DNA of 64,000 nucleotides from Pseudomonas sp. KK4 (lineage in GTDB: Bacteria; Pseudomonadota; Gammaproteobacteria; Pseudomonadales; Pseudomonadaceae), in NCBI RefSeq assembly GCF_001984065.1, contig NZ_LYVP01000012.1:30463-94462 (forward strand). Direction: 5' to 3'. Below the pieces are notes generated by a model. The model saw only the letters and a list, made by a program, of their open reading frames with translations. It had not been told where the DNA came from and did no database searches. A program made the translations under genes and the position numbers. Of this stretch, positions 1 through 9,000 are shown piece by piece (positions within the stretch are counted from its first letter, which is position 1; every line of letters begins with the position of its first letter).

Positions 1-146
1 TGCGTGACCTGGACAAGTTGCTGGCCCAGGAAACCGGTCTGCCGGTGATCGTCGCCGAAGACCCGTTGACCTGCGTTGCTCGCGGCGGTGGCCGTGCCCT
101 GGAAATGATGGATAAGCACACCATGGATCTGCTCTCCAGCGAATAA
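1..146 (+). CDS. mreB: MreB, C-terminal end (partial)
   Basis: The last 48 codons of a gene that begins before the window; the frame is set by the TAA at 144-146. The translated end ([20 protein letters not shown], then a GGGRALEMM segment and a terminal LLSSE) matches the C-terminus of the rod-shape actin homologue MreB, which forms membrane-bound filaments directing lateral wall synthesis. It lies directly upstream of mreC and mreD, the normal mreBCD order. Only the tail is visible, so completeness cannot be judged. Confidence 0.9.
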   Translation, partial: RDLDKLLAQETGLPVIVAEDPLTCVARGGGRALEMMDKHTMDLLSSE

Positions 147-175
147 GTCGCCGGATAGCCTCTATGCTGTTGAGC

Positions 176-210
176 GCGCAGGCGGCACTTTGCAGTGCTG
201 CCTGTTCGCG
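176..210 (+). terminator. Hairpin between mreB and mreC
   Basis: CAGGCGGCAC (179-188) and GTGCTGCCTG (195-204) form a stem of ten with one G-U pair and a six-base loop, followed by TTCGCGTTTATCTTCT. It could be a weak terminator, attenuator or processing site that sets mreB expression above mreCD. The T-tract is poor, so termination is uncertain. Confidence 0.4.
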
Positions 211-286
211 TTTATCTTCTGTCAGTCTGCATCCAGGCCGGTCTGCCGTATGAATAAAGAGAACATTTGCCTGGGAGGAGCGGCTC

Positions 287-1444
287 ATTAAACCGCTTTT
301 CACCAAGGGTCCATCGTTGGGCGTGCGCTTGTTGGTGCTGGTCGTGCTGTCGGTCGCGCTGATGGTGGTCGATGCCCGCTTCACGCTGCTCAAGCCAGTG
401 CGTAGCCAGATGTCGCTGGTGTTGATGCAGTCTTACTGGATCACCGACCTGCCGCAGCGGCTATTCCAGGGCGTGGCCAGCCAGTTTGGCAGCCGGACCG
501 AACTCGTCGCCGAAAACGAAAAACTCAAGAGCGAAAACCTGCTGTTGCAGGGGCGCATGCAGAAGCTTGCCTCCCTGACCGAGCAGAACGTTCGCCTGCG
601 CGAGTTGCTCAACTCGTCGGCACTGGTCAACGAGAAGGTCGAAGTGGCCGAGTTGATCGGCATGGACCCCAACCCGTTCACCCATCGCATCATCATCAAC
701 AAGGGGGAGCGCGACGGCGTGGTCCTGGGGCAGCCGGTCCTCGATGCCCGTGGTCTGATGGGCCAGGTGGTCGAGTTGATGCCGTACACCTCACGCGTTC
801 TGCTGCTGACCGACTCAACCCATAGCATTCCGGTCCAGGTCAACCGCAACGGCCTGCGGGCGATTGCCAGCGGTACTGGTAACCCGGAGCGCCTGGAATT
901 GCGTCACGTGGCCGATACCGCCGACATCAAGGAAGGCGATCTGCTGGTCAGCTCAGGCCTCGGCCAGCGCTTCCCGGCGGGTTACCCGGTGGCCACGGTC
1001 AAGGAAGTGATTCACGATTCCGGCCAGCCATTCGCCATTGTTCGTGCGGTACCGACCGCAGCCCTCAACCGCAGTCGTTACCTGTTGCTGGTGTTCAGCG
1101 ACAACCGCACCGCTGAAGAGCGTGCCAACGAGGCTGCACAGGCTCAGGAATCCCTGGATGCACAGGGCGGCGGGCCGATCATCCCGGCAACCGTACCCAA
1201 GCCTGCGATCGTCCCGGCTGCCGTTGCGGCGCCCGTTGTACCGGCTGTTCAAGCCGCTCCCGCGACAACACCGGCAGCCACACCGGCCAAGCCTGCCGCT
1301 TCGCATTCCGGCGCTTCCAAGCCGCCCGCGACAGCCCCGGCCGCCAAGCCACCGGCCACGCAACCCGCTGCCACCAAACCGGCCGCCAAGCCTGCTGCCA
1401 AACCGCCTGTTTCGGAACCTGCGACCACTGGGAGACAAGAATAA
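287..1444 (+). CDS. mreC: Rod shape-determining protein MreC (probable ATT start)
   Basis: Bitopic inner-membrane protein linking MreB filaments to the periplasmic elongasome. From ATT at 287 the product is 385 aa: a short cytoplasmic KPLFTKGPS segment, one transmembrane helix (about residues 14-30), a coiled coil (about 70-120), the two-barrel MreC domain, then an Ala/Pro/Lys-rich tail over roughly the last 90 residues. The start rests on three points. The frame upstream of 317 has no ATG, GTG or TTG back to the stop at 251-253. GGGAGGAG at 273-280 lies six bases before the ATT. The N-terminus then aligns with E. coli MreC, which begins MKPIFSRGPSL. The alternative is TTG at 317, which would remove the conserved KPLFxKGPS residues. 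The stop overlaps mreD by one base. Confidence 0.92.
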   Translation: MKPLFTKGPSLGVRLLVLVVLSVALMVVDARFTLLKPVRSQMSLVLMQSYWITDLPQRLFQGVASQFGSRTELVAENEKLKSENLLLQGRMQKLASLTEQNVRLRELLNSSALVNEKVEVAELIGMDPNPFTHRIIINKGERDGVVLGQPVLDARGLMGQVVELMPYTSRVLLLTDSTHSIPVQVNRNGLRAIASGTGNPERLELRHVADTADIKEGDLLVSSGLGQRFPAGYPVATVKEVIHDSGQPFAIVRAVPTAALNRSRYLLLVFSDNRTAEERANEAAQAQESLDAQGGGPIIPATVPKPAIVPAAVAAPVVPAVQAAPATTPAATPAKPAASHSGASKPPATAPAAKPPATQPAATKPAAKPAAKPPVSEPATTGRQE

Positions 1445-1935
1445 TGGTCGGTGTCAAAGCCTCCCGGAACGGCTGGATCGTCTGGCTGACCTTCGCCATC
1501 GGCATGCTGCTCAGCGTGTCGCCGCTGCCGCAATTCATGGAAATCCTGCGCCCGCTGTGGCTGGCCCTGCTGCTGGCGTTCTGGGCATTGGCCCTGCCGC
1601 AGAAGGTCGGCATGGTCACCGCGTGGTGCCTGGGGCTGGCAGAAGACGTGCTGTACGGCACGCTGTTGGGCCAGAACGCCTTGATCCTGACCCTCATCAC
1701 CTACCTGGTGCTGGCCTTGCAACAACGTCTGCGGATGTTCCCGATGTGGCAGCAGAGCCTGGTGATCCTGGTGATCTTCGGCCTCGCCCAGCTTGTCCAG
1801 CTATGGCTGAGCGCCCTGACCGGCAACCGTCAGCCTACGCTGGCGCTGGTTTTGCCAGCGCTGGTCAGCGCGCTGCTCTGGCCCTGGATCAGCTTCGCTT
1901 TGCGCGGATTGCGCCGGCGCTACAAAATCAATTAA
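1444..1935 (+). CDS. mreD: Rod shape-determining protein MreD
   Basis: 163-aa polytopic inner-membrane protein, a partner of MreC and RodA in the elongasome. The sequence is a run of hydrophobic segments (about 12-30, 36-55, 58-75, 80-100, 105-125, 135-155) ending in a basic LRGLRRRYKIN tail, as usual for MreD. Its ATG shares one base with the mreC TAA (TAATG), indicating translational coupling. The maf gene follows 33 bp later, so mreC-mreD-maf-rng probably form one transcript. Confidence 0.95.
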   Translation: MVGVKASRNGWIVWLTFAIGMLLSVSPLPQFMEILRPLWLALLLAFWALALPQKVGMVTAWCLGLAEDVLYGTLLGQNALILTLITYLVLALQQRLRMFPMWQQSLVILVIFGLAQLVQLWLSALTGNRQPTLALVLPALVSALLWPWISFALRGLRRRYKIN

Positions 1936-1968
1936 TTCGATTCAGACACCAGACAGGGAGAGGTCTTG

Positions 1969-2565
1969 ATGAAACAGTTGTACCTCGCCTCTGGCTCGCC
2001 GCGTCGACGTGAGCTGCTCACACAGATCGGCGTGCCGTTCACCGCCATCAGTGCGGACATCGATGAAACCCCTCTGAACAATGAATCGCCATCGGCCTAT
2101 GTCGAGCGCCTGGCGCGGGGCAAGGCTCGAGCCGGCTACGGCGCAATCGTGTCCAGCGCGGCATTCTGCGTTCTGGGCGCCGACACGGCCGTTGTGCAGG
2201 GCGGCAAAATTCTCGGCAAACCGGTTGATGAAGCCGACGCGTGCGCCATGCTCAAGAGGTTGTCCGGCACCGAGCATGAAGTCCTGACCGCCATTGCCGT
2301 GCTTGACGGCGAGCGTTGCGAATCACGGGTGGTGCGCAGCCTGGTGCGTTTTCGTCCCATCGGCGACGAGGAGGCGGCAGCCTATTGGGTCAGCGGCGAG
2401 CCGCTGGACAAGGCCGGTGGCTATGGCATTCAAGGGCTGGGCGCGGTGTTTGTCGCCGGGCTCGATGGAAGTTACTCGGCGGTGGTTGGACTGCCGCTGT
2501 GCGAAACCGCAGAACTGCTCGGCCATTTCGGCATACCCTGTTGGCAAACCCTTAACGCGCGCTAA
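1969..2565 (+). CDS. maf: Maf family dTTP/UTP pyrophosphatase (YhdE type)
   Basis: 198 aa. Hydrolyses non-canonical nucleotides or dTTP/UTP to monophosphate and PPi. The N-terminal signature [10 protein letters not shown] (residues 7-16) and GADTAVV with Asp72 as likely catalytic base are present. The segment [11 protein letters not shown] followed by [11 protein letters not shown] is typical of the YhdE (dTTP/UTP) rather than the YceF (m7GTP) branch. ATG at 1969 is preferred over TTG at 1966 because GGGAGAGG lies just upstream. It sits between mreD and rng, the common proteobacterial order. Confidence 0.93.
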   Translation: MKQLYLASGSPRRRELLTQIGVPFTAISADIDETPLNNESPSAYVERLARGKARAGYGAIVSSAAFCVLGADTAVVQGGKILGKPVDEADACAMLKRLSGTEHEVLTAIAVLDGERCESRVVRSLVRFRPIGDEEAAAYWVSGEPLDKAGGYGIQGLGAVFVAGLDGSYSAVVGLPLCETAELLGHFGIPCWQTLNAR

Positions 2566-2622
2566 GCGTCGTACTGACAAGATGCGGCCATTATCGTGAA
2601 CATGCCTGAACGAGACCCTGCC

Positions 2623-4080
2623 ATGAGTGAAGAGATCCTGATCAACATCACGCCGATGGAATCACGCGTGGCGGTGGTGGAAAACGGTGTCCTGCAAGAG
2701 GTCCATGTCGAGCGCACGCAAAAGCGCGGGATCGTTGGCAACATCTATAAAGGCAAAGTCGTACGGGTTTTGCCGGGCATGCAGGCCGCTTTTGTCGACA
2801 TCGGCCTGGATCGTGCCGCGTTCATCCATGCTTCGGAAATCTCTCTGCGTGAAGGCCCTGCGGTGGAAAGCATCAGCGCCCTGGTGCACGAAGGCCAGAG
2901 CCTGGTGGTGCAAGTCACCAAGGACCCGATCGGCTCCAAGGGCGCGCGCCTGACGACGCAATTGTCGATCCCGTCGCGCTATCTGGTGTACATGCCACGC
3001 ACCGCCCATGTCGGCATTTCCCTGAAGATCGAAGACGAAGCCGAACGCGAGCGCCTCAAACAGGTGGTCAGCGATTGCGTGGCCAAAGAGGGCATCAAGG
3101 AAGCCGGCGGTTTCATTCTGCGTACCGCCGCCGAGGGCGCGGGCGCCGATGAGATCCTCATGGACATCCGCTACCTGCGCAGGCTCTGGGACCAGATCAG
3201 CGAGCAGATCAAAACCATCAGCGCACCCAGTGTCATCTATGAAGACCTGGGCCTGGCATTGCGCACCCTGCGTGACCTGGTGAGCCCGAAGATCGAGAAA
3301 ATTCGCATCGACTCCCGGGAAACCTTTCAGAAAACCACGCAGTTCGTCGCCGAACTGATGCCAGAGATTGCCGATCGTCTGGAACACTACCCAGGCGAAC
3401 GGCCGATTTTCGACCTGTACGGCGTCGAAGACGAAATCCAAAAAGCCCTGGAGCGCAAAGTACCGCTCAAGTCCGGCGGCTACCTGGTGGTGGATCCGGC
3501 GGAAGCCATGAGCACCATCGACGTCAACACCGGGGCGTTCGTCGGTCATCGCAATCTCGAAGAAACCATCTTCAAGACCAACCTCGAAGCCGCGACCGCC
3601 ATCGCCCGCCAACTGCGCCTGCGCAACCTGGGCGGGATCATCATCATCGACTTCATCGACATGGAAGACGAAGAGCACCAGCGCCAGGTACTGCGGACCC
3701 TCGAGAAACAGCTGGAGCGCGATCACGCCAAGACCAACATCATCGGCATCACCGAACTGGGCCTGGTGCAGATGACCCGCAAGCGCACCCGTGAAAGCCT
3801 CGAGCAGGTGCTGTGCGAGCCCTGCAGCAGTTGCCAGGGCCGCGGCAAGTTGAAGACCCCGGAGACGATTTGCTACGAAATCTTCCGCGAAATCCTGCGC
3901 GAAGCTCGCGCCTATCAGGCGGAGGGCTATCGTGTATTGGCGAACCAGAAGGTCGTTGACCGCTTGCTCGATGAAGAGTCGGGCAATGTGGCCGAGCTGG
4001 AAGGGTTCATCGGGCGCACCATTCGGTTCCAGGTAGAAACCATGTATTCCCAGGAACAATACGACGTGGTGTTGCTCTGA
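2623..4080 (+). CDS. rng: Ribonuclease G
   Basis: 485-aa endoribonuclease that processes the 5' end of 16S rRNA and turns over some mRNAs. An N-terminal S1 RNA-binding domain (about 35-125, containing GNIYKGKVVRVLPGMQAAFV) precedes the RNase E/G catalytic domain. Asp300 (in STIDVNTG) and Asp343 (in IIIDFIDM) correspond to the metal-binding aspartates of RNase E, with the same 43-residue spacing. The CEPCSSCQGRG zinc-link cysteines follow. ATG at 2623 (MSEEILINIT) fits the family start better than GTG at 2596. Confidence 0.96.
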   Translation: MSEEILINITPMESRVAVVENGVLQEVHVERTQKRGIVGNIYKGKVVRVLPGMQAAFVDIGLDRAAFIHASEISLREGPAVESISALVHEGQSLVVQVTKDPIGSKGARLTTQLSIPSRYLVYMPRTAHVGISLKIEDEAERERLKQVVSDCVAKEGIKEAGGFILRTAAEGAGADEILMDIRYLRRLWDQISEQIKTISAPSVIYEDLGLALRTLRDLVSPKIEKIRIDSRETFQKTTQFVAELMPEIADRLEHYPGERPIFDLYGVEDEIQKALERKVPLKSGGYLVVDPAEAMSTIDVNTGAFVGHRNLEETIFKTNLEAATAIARQLRLRNLGGIIIIDFIDMEDEEHQRQVLRTLEKQLERDHAKTNIIGITELGLVQMTRKRTRESLEQVLCEPCSSCQGRGKLKTPETICYEIFREILREARAYQAEGYRVLANQKVVDRLLDEESGNVAELEGFIGRTIRFQVETMYSQEQYDVVLL

Positions 4081-4155
4081 TACGCGGCGTCGTTATTTTT
4101 CCTGCACGGCTGGCCTCAGCTTTTTGCAAAACTTTTGCCATGGGAGCCAACTGAC

Positions 4156-7100
4156 ATGGAGCGTCTGACACGCATTTTGGCCGCACTGACCCGCTGGGGT
4201 CTGGGCCTGTGCGCGTTGGTTTTGGTGTTGATGGCGTTGTACGTCAGCCTCGGCCGGGAACTGGCGCCACTGGTGGCCGAGTACCGCGCCGTCGTCGAAA
4301 ACCGGGCCGGCGAGGCCTTGGGCATGCCCGTGCAGATCGGCGAGTTGAAAGGCGCCTGGAGCGGTTTCGCCCCGATTGTCTCGGCTCACGACGTCACGGT
4401 GGGCGAGGGCGCCAACGCCTTGCATCTGGACTATGTGCGCGCGGTACCCGACCTGTGGGCCAGTCTGCTGGCGCGCGAAGTCCGTATTGCCAATCTCTCT
4501 TTCGAAGGCCTGAAGGTCAGCCTCAAGCAAGGCGACGACGGTGAGTGGGCGCTCGAAGGTTTCCCGGTCAAGGACAATCAGCCCCTTGATCCGGAGCAAC
4601 TGCTCAACCGCATGCAGATGATCCAGCGTCTATCGGTGCTCGACAGCCAGGTCACTTTGCAGCCTTGGGGGGAATCGCCGCTGACCCTGACCTATGTGGG
4701 CCTGAGCCTTAAAACCGGTGCCACCCGCCAGCGGCTCGATGCCCGGTTGACGCTGCCAGACGGCCAACCGGTTGCCATGAACATGCGCACGCGCATCCGC
4801 GCAAGCGAATGGAAGGCCGGTGAAGCTGAGGTGTACCTGAGTCTGCCGCAAAGTGACTGGTCGAAGTGGCTGCCCGAGCGCATCAGCCAGCAATGGAATT
4901 TTTCCCAAATCAAGGCCGGTGGCGAAGTGTGGGCGACCTGGGGCATGGGCGCGCTGCAAAGTGCTGCGGTGCGCTTGAATGCGCCGCAGCTCAAGGGCGC
5001 TTACGCCGATCGCAAACCGGTGAAGATCGACAATCTGGCGCTCAACGGTTATTTCCAGCGCAGTGACGAAGGCATGCGGGTGACGGTGGATTCCCTGGCC
5101 ATGAGCCTGGGCGAAACCCGATGGGAGTCACGCCTGCAACTCAAGCAGACTGCGGGCAGTGATCCGTCGCAAGAGCTCTGGCACCTGCAGGCCGACCGTC
5201 TCAACCTCACTCCTCTGACCCCCTTGCTCAATGCCCTGGCGCCACTGCCTGAAGGCTTTGCCACCGTGGTTGAGCGCCTCAAGGTCACGGGCGGTTTGCG
5301 CAATGTGCTGATCGACGTGCGGCCCAATGCCACCGACGACAGCAAATTCAGCTTTGCCGCCAACCTCGACCAGGTGGGTTTCGACGCCTATCACGGCGCT
5401 CCGGCGGCACGAAACGTCACCGGCAGCATCAGCGGCGACCTTGGGCACGGCGAGTTGCGCATGGACACCAAGGATTTCATGCTGCACCTGGACCCGATCT
5501 TCGCCAAACCCTGGCAGTACCTGCAAGCCAACGCCCGCCTGACCTGGAAGCTCGATAAAGAAGGTTTCACCCTGATCGCGCCCTACCTGAAAGTGCTGGG
5601 CGAGGAGGGCAAGATTGCCGGCGACTTCCTGATCCGCCTGCATTTCGATCACACCCAGGAAGACTACATGGACCTGCGGGTCGGCCTGGTGGATGGCGAC
5701 GGTCGCTACACCGCCAAGTACCTCCCGGCCGTTCTCAGCCCGGCGCTGGACGAATGGTTGCGCACGGCGATTATCAAAGGCGCGGTGGACCAGGGCTTCT
5801 TCCAGTATCAAGGTTCGCTGAACCACGGCGCGGCCGACACGGCGCGCAGCATCAGCCTGTTTTTCAAAGTGCACGATGCCGAACTGGCGTTCCAGCCCGG
5901 CTGGCCCCATGTCAGCAAGGTCAGCGGTGACGTGTTCGTCGAAGACAGTGGCGTGCGGATCCTGGCCAGCACGGGCCAATTGCTCGATACCCAGGTCAGC
6001 GACATCTACGTCAACATCCCCCATGCACCGGAGGGGCAAAGCGTCCACCTGTTTCTTGATGGCGGGTTCGCCGGTGGGCTGGGCGATGGCCTGAAAATCC
6101 TCAAGGAGGCGCCGATCGGCACGGCCGAGACGTTCGCCGGATGGGAAGGCGAGGGTGACCTGCAAGGCAAGCTGAAGCTGGATATACCGCTGGTCAAAGG
6201 TGAACAGCCGAAGATCCTGGTCGACTTCAAGACAGACAAGGCCCGTCTGAAGCTGCCCGAGCCGCCCCTGGAGCTGACGCAACTCAAGGGCGATTTCCGG
6301 TTTGACAGCGCCAAAGGCCTGAGCGGGCAGAACATCTCGGCTCGAGCGTTCGACAAACCGGTGACTGCGCAGATTTTCGCCGAGGGTCGCGAAGGCAATC
6401 TCAACACCCGTGTCACCGCGTCGGGGCAGATCGAGGTCAAGAAACTCACCGAATGGCTGAAAGTGGCCCAGCCACTACCTGTGAGCGGCGTGATTCCCTA
6501 CGCGTTGCAGGTGACTCTCAATGGTGCCGACAGCCAATTGATGGTCAATTCCAACCTCAAGGGTGTTGCCGTTGACCTGCCGGCACCCTTTGGCATGGCG
6601 GCCGAACAGGGGCGTGACACATCGTTCCGTATGACGCTGCAAGGTGCGGAGCGGCGCTACTGGGTGAACTACGGCGAACTGGCCAATTTCACGTTTTCCG
6701 CGCCGAGCGGGAATTTTGCCGACGGGCGCGGTGAGCTGTTCCTTGGCAGCGGTGATGCCGTGTTGCCGGACACCAAGGGCCTGCGCATCCGTGGCGTGCT
6801 GTCGGAACTGGACGTCGGCCCCTGGCAGGACCTGGTAACCAAGTACGCCGGGCAAGACCCTGGCGGCAGCGCCAAGCAGTTGCTCAGTGGTGCCGATTTC
6901 AAGGTCGGCAAGCTCAGCGCCCTGGGCACCACGCTGGATCAGGCATCCGTTCAGCTGACGCGAAAACCGTCCGCCTGGGCCTTGCAATTGGACAGTCAGC
7001 AGGTGACGGGCAACGCCAGCCTCCCGGATGCGAAAGCCGCACCGATCGTGATCAATCTGCAAACCATACGTTTGCCTGCGCCTGACCCGACGGTGCTGGC

Positions 7101-7959
7101 GGATGAAAACTCACCCGACCCGCTGGCTTCGGTGGACCCGACCAAAATACCGGCGCTGGATATCACCATCGACCAGTTGTTCCAGGGTAACGATCTGGTC
7201 GGCGCCTGGTCGTTGAAGGTGCGTCCCACGCCCAAAGGCATCGCCCTCAATTCCCTGAACATGGGCCTCAAGGGTATCCAGTTGCAGGGCAGTGGCGGCT
7301 GGGAAGGTGCGCCGGGGGCGAGCAGCAGTTGGTACAAGGGTCGGGTCAGCGGCAAGAATCTGGCGGATGTGCTCAAGGGCTGGGGCTTTGCGCCGAGCGT
7401 GACCAGCAAGGATTTCCACATGGATGTCGATGGCCGCTGGCCGGGATCACCGGCGTGGCTGGCGACCAAACGCTTTTCCGGCACCCTGGATGCGTCGCTC
7501 AATCAGGGCCAGTTCGTCGAAGTCGAAGGCAGTGCCCAGGCGCTGCGAGTGTTCGGCTTGCTCAACTTCAACTCCATCGGCCGGCGTCTGCGCCTGGACT
7601 TCTCCGATCTGTTCGGAAAAGGCCTGAGCTATGACCGGGTCAAGGGCTTGCTGACGGCGACCAACGGTGTGTACGTCACCACGGAGCCGATCCGCCTGAC
7701 CGGGCCGTCTAGCACTATAGAACTGGATGGCAAGCTGAACATGGTCGCCGACCAGATCGATGCGAAGCTGCTGGTGACGTTACCCGTGACCAACAACTTG
7801 CCGATTGCCGCACTGATCGTCGGCGCACCGGCCATTGGCGGCGCATTGTTCCTGATCGACAAGTTGATCGGGGATCGCGTGTCCCGTTTCGCCAGCGTGA
7901 AATACAGCGTCAATGGGTCGTGGAAAGATCCGAAAATCACCTTCGACAAGCCTTTTTGA
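4156..7959 (+). CDS. yhdP: YhdP, large AsmA-like envelope lipid-transport protein
   Basis: 1267 aa, almost the same length as E. coli YhdP (about 1266). One N-terminal transmembrane helix (about residues 14-34, LGLCALVLVLMALYVSL) anchors a very long beta-rich periplasmic part with a DUF3971/AsmA-like pattern. In E. coli, YhdP works with TamB and YdbH to carry phospholipid to the outer membrane. The C-terminus has a conserved hydrophobic segment (NNLPIAALIVGAPAIGGALF) before the final strand. ATG at 4156 is chosen because the membrane helix follows directly; TTG at 4135 adds seven residues. It sits between rng and the nitrilase gene, as in many pseudomonads. Confidence 0.93.
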   Translation: MERLTRILAALTRWGLGLCALVLVLMALYVSLGRELAPLVAEYRAVVENRAGEALGMPVQIGELKGAWSGFAPIVSAHDVTVGEGANALHLDYVRAVPDLWASLLAREVRIANLSFEGLKVSLKQGDDGEWALEGFPVKDNQPLDPEQLLNRMQMIQRLSVLDSQVTLQPWGESPLTLTYVGLSLKTGATRQRLDARLTLPDGQPVAMNMRTRIRASEWKAGEAEVYLSLPQSDWSKWLPERISQQWNFSQIKAGGEVWATWGMGALQSAAVRLNAPQLKGAYADRKPVKIDNLALNGYFQRSDEGMRVTVDSLAMSLGETRWESRLQLKQTAGSDPSQELWHLQADRLNLTPLTPLLNALAPLPEGFATVVERLKVTGGLRNVLIDVRPNATDDSKFSFAANLDQVGFDAYHGAPAARNVTGSISGDLGHGELRMDTKDFMLHLDPIFAKPWQYLQANARLTWKLDKEGFTLIAPYLKVLGEEGKIAGDFLIRLHFDHTQEDYMDLRVGLVDGDGRYTAKYLPAVLSPALDEWLRTAIIKGAVDQGFFQYQGSLNHGAADTARSISLFFKVHDAELAFQPGWPHVSKVSGDVFVEDSGVRILASTGQLLDTQVSDIYVNIPHAPEGQSVHLFLDGGFAGGLGDGLKILKEAPIGTAETFAGWEGEGDLQGKLKLDIPLVKGEQPKILVDFKTDKARLKLPEPPLELTQLKGDFRFDSAKGLSGQNISARAFDKPVTAQIFAEGREGNLNTRVTASGQIEVKKLTEWLKVAQPLPVSGVIPYALQVTLNGADSQLMVNSNLKGVAVDLPAPFGMAAEQGRDTSFRMTLQGAERRYWVNYGELANFTFSAPSGNFADGRGELFLGSGDAVLPDTKGLRIRGVLSELDVGPWQDLVTKYAGQDPGGSAKQLLSGADFKVGKLSALGTTLDQASVQLTRKPSAWALQLDSQQVTGNASLPDAKAAPIVINLQTIRLPAPDPTVLADENSPDPLASVDPTKIPALDITIDQLFQGNDLVGAWSLKVRPTPKGIALNSLNMGLKGIQLQGSGGWEGAPGASSSWYKGRVSGKNLADVLKGWGFAPSVTSKDFHMDVDGRWPGSPAWLATKRFSGTLDASLNQGQFVEVEGSAQALRVFGLLNFNSIGRRLRLDFSDLFGKGLSYDRVKGLLTATNGVYVTTEPIRLTGPSSTIELDGKLNMVADQIDAKLLVTLPVTNNLPIAALIVGAPAIGGALFLIDKLIGDRVSRFASVKYSVNGSWKDPKITFDKPF

Positions 7960-8009
7960 AAAGCCATTGCGCGGACCTATGGAGTAGCATGACCAAAGCG
8001 TCGTCTTCC

Positions 8010-8112
8010 CCTGCAAGAGCAAGCTTGCTCGCGAAAAACGCAATGTCGCCGCGTTCATTCAGGCAGCACGCGCCATTTTTTACCTCCATCGCGAGCGAGC
8101 TCGCTCCTGCAG
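8010..8112. repeat. REPIN (two inverted REP sequences)
   Basis: Left arm CCTGCAAGAGCAAGCTTGCTCGCGAA (8010 onward) and right arm TCGCGAGCGAGCTCGCTCCTGCAGG (8088-8112) face each other across about 50 bp. The left arm has diverged (AAGAGCAAGCTTGC), so the element looks old. It fills most of the gap between yhdP and the nitrilase gene. Confidence 0.8.
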
Positions 8113-8133
8113 GAATGTAATAAGGAAAGGGCC

Positions 8134-8982
8134 ATGTCTGTTGCAGTGATTCAAATGGTCAGCCAGAGCGATGTCCTGGCCAACCTGTCCCAGGCTCGTC
8201 GCCTGCTGGAACAGGCGGCGGCTGGCGGTGCGAAGCTGGCCGTGCTGCCGGAAAACTTCGCTGCCATGGGCCGGCGAGACATCGCCGATATCGGTCGCGC
8301 CGAAGCCATGGGCGAGGGACCGATCCTGCCCTGGTTGAAACAGACCGCCCGCGACCTCACGTTATGGATAGTGGCCGGTACCTTGCCCTTGCCGCCGGTG
8401 GATCAGCCGACGGCCAAGTCCCATGCCTGCTCCTTGCTGATCGACGATCAGGGCGAGACGGTGGCGCGTTACGACAAGTTGCATCTGTTCGATGTGGACG
8501 TGGCCGACAAGCGTGGCCGTTATCGCGAATCCGATGACTATGCTTATGGCAGTGGCGTGGTGGTGGCGGACACGCCAGTCGGGCGGGTGGGCCTGACGGT
8601 CTGTTATGACCTGCGTTTCCCGGAGCTGTACAGCGAATTGCGAGCCGCCGGCGCGGAACTGATCACCGCGCCGTCGGCCTTCACCGCCGTGACTGGCGCC
8701 GCGCACTGGGATGTGCTGATCCGCGCACGTGCCATCGAGACCCAGTGCTACGTGCTCGCGGCCGCCCAGGGTGGGATTCACCCGGGGCCAAGGGAAACCT
8801 GGGGCCATGCGGCCATCGTCGACCCCTGGGGTCGGGTGCTGGCGCAACAGGATCAAGGCGAGGCCGTACTGCTGGCTGAACGTGACAGCAGCGAACAGGC
8901 GTCCATCCGGGCGCGGATGCCGGTATCGAGTCACCGGCGCTTTTTCTCGCAGGGCGCCCAGCGGCCTGCATCAGAACGATGA
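8134..8982 (+). CDS. Carbon-nitrogen hydrolase (nitrilase superfamily, Nit1/YafV-like)
   Basis: 282 aa. The catalytic triad of the superfamily is visible: Glu40 (LPENFAAMG), Lys115 (YDKLHLFDVD) and Cys157 (TVCYDLRFPELY). The YDKLHLFDVD and CYDLRFPELY stretches resemble the Nit1 branch, whose members hydrolyse deaminated glutathione, a toxic by-product of transaminases. The substrate here is an inference. It is co-directional with yhdP and tldD, with 18 bp to tldD, so it may be co-transcribed with tldD. Confidence 0.88.
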   Translation: MSVAVIQMVSQSDVLANLSQARRLLEQAAAGGAKLAVLPENFAAMGRRDIADIGRAEAMGEGPILPWLKQTARDLTLWIVAGTLPLPPVDQPTAKSHACSLLIDDQGETVARYDKLHLFDVDVADKRGRYRESDDYAYGSGVVVADTPVGRVGLTVCYDLRFPELYSELRAAGAELITAPSAFTAVTGAAHWDVLIRARAIETQCYVLAAAQGGIHPGPRETWGHAAIVDPWGRVLAQQDQGEAVLLAERDSSEQASIRARMPVSSHRRFFSQGAQRPASER

Positions 8983-9000
8983 ATTTAAGGCGTAAAGCAT

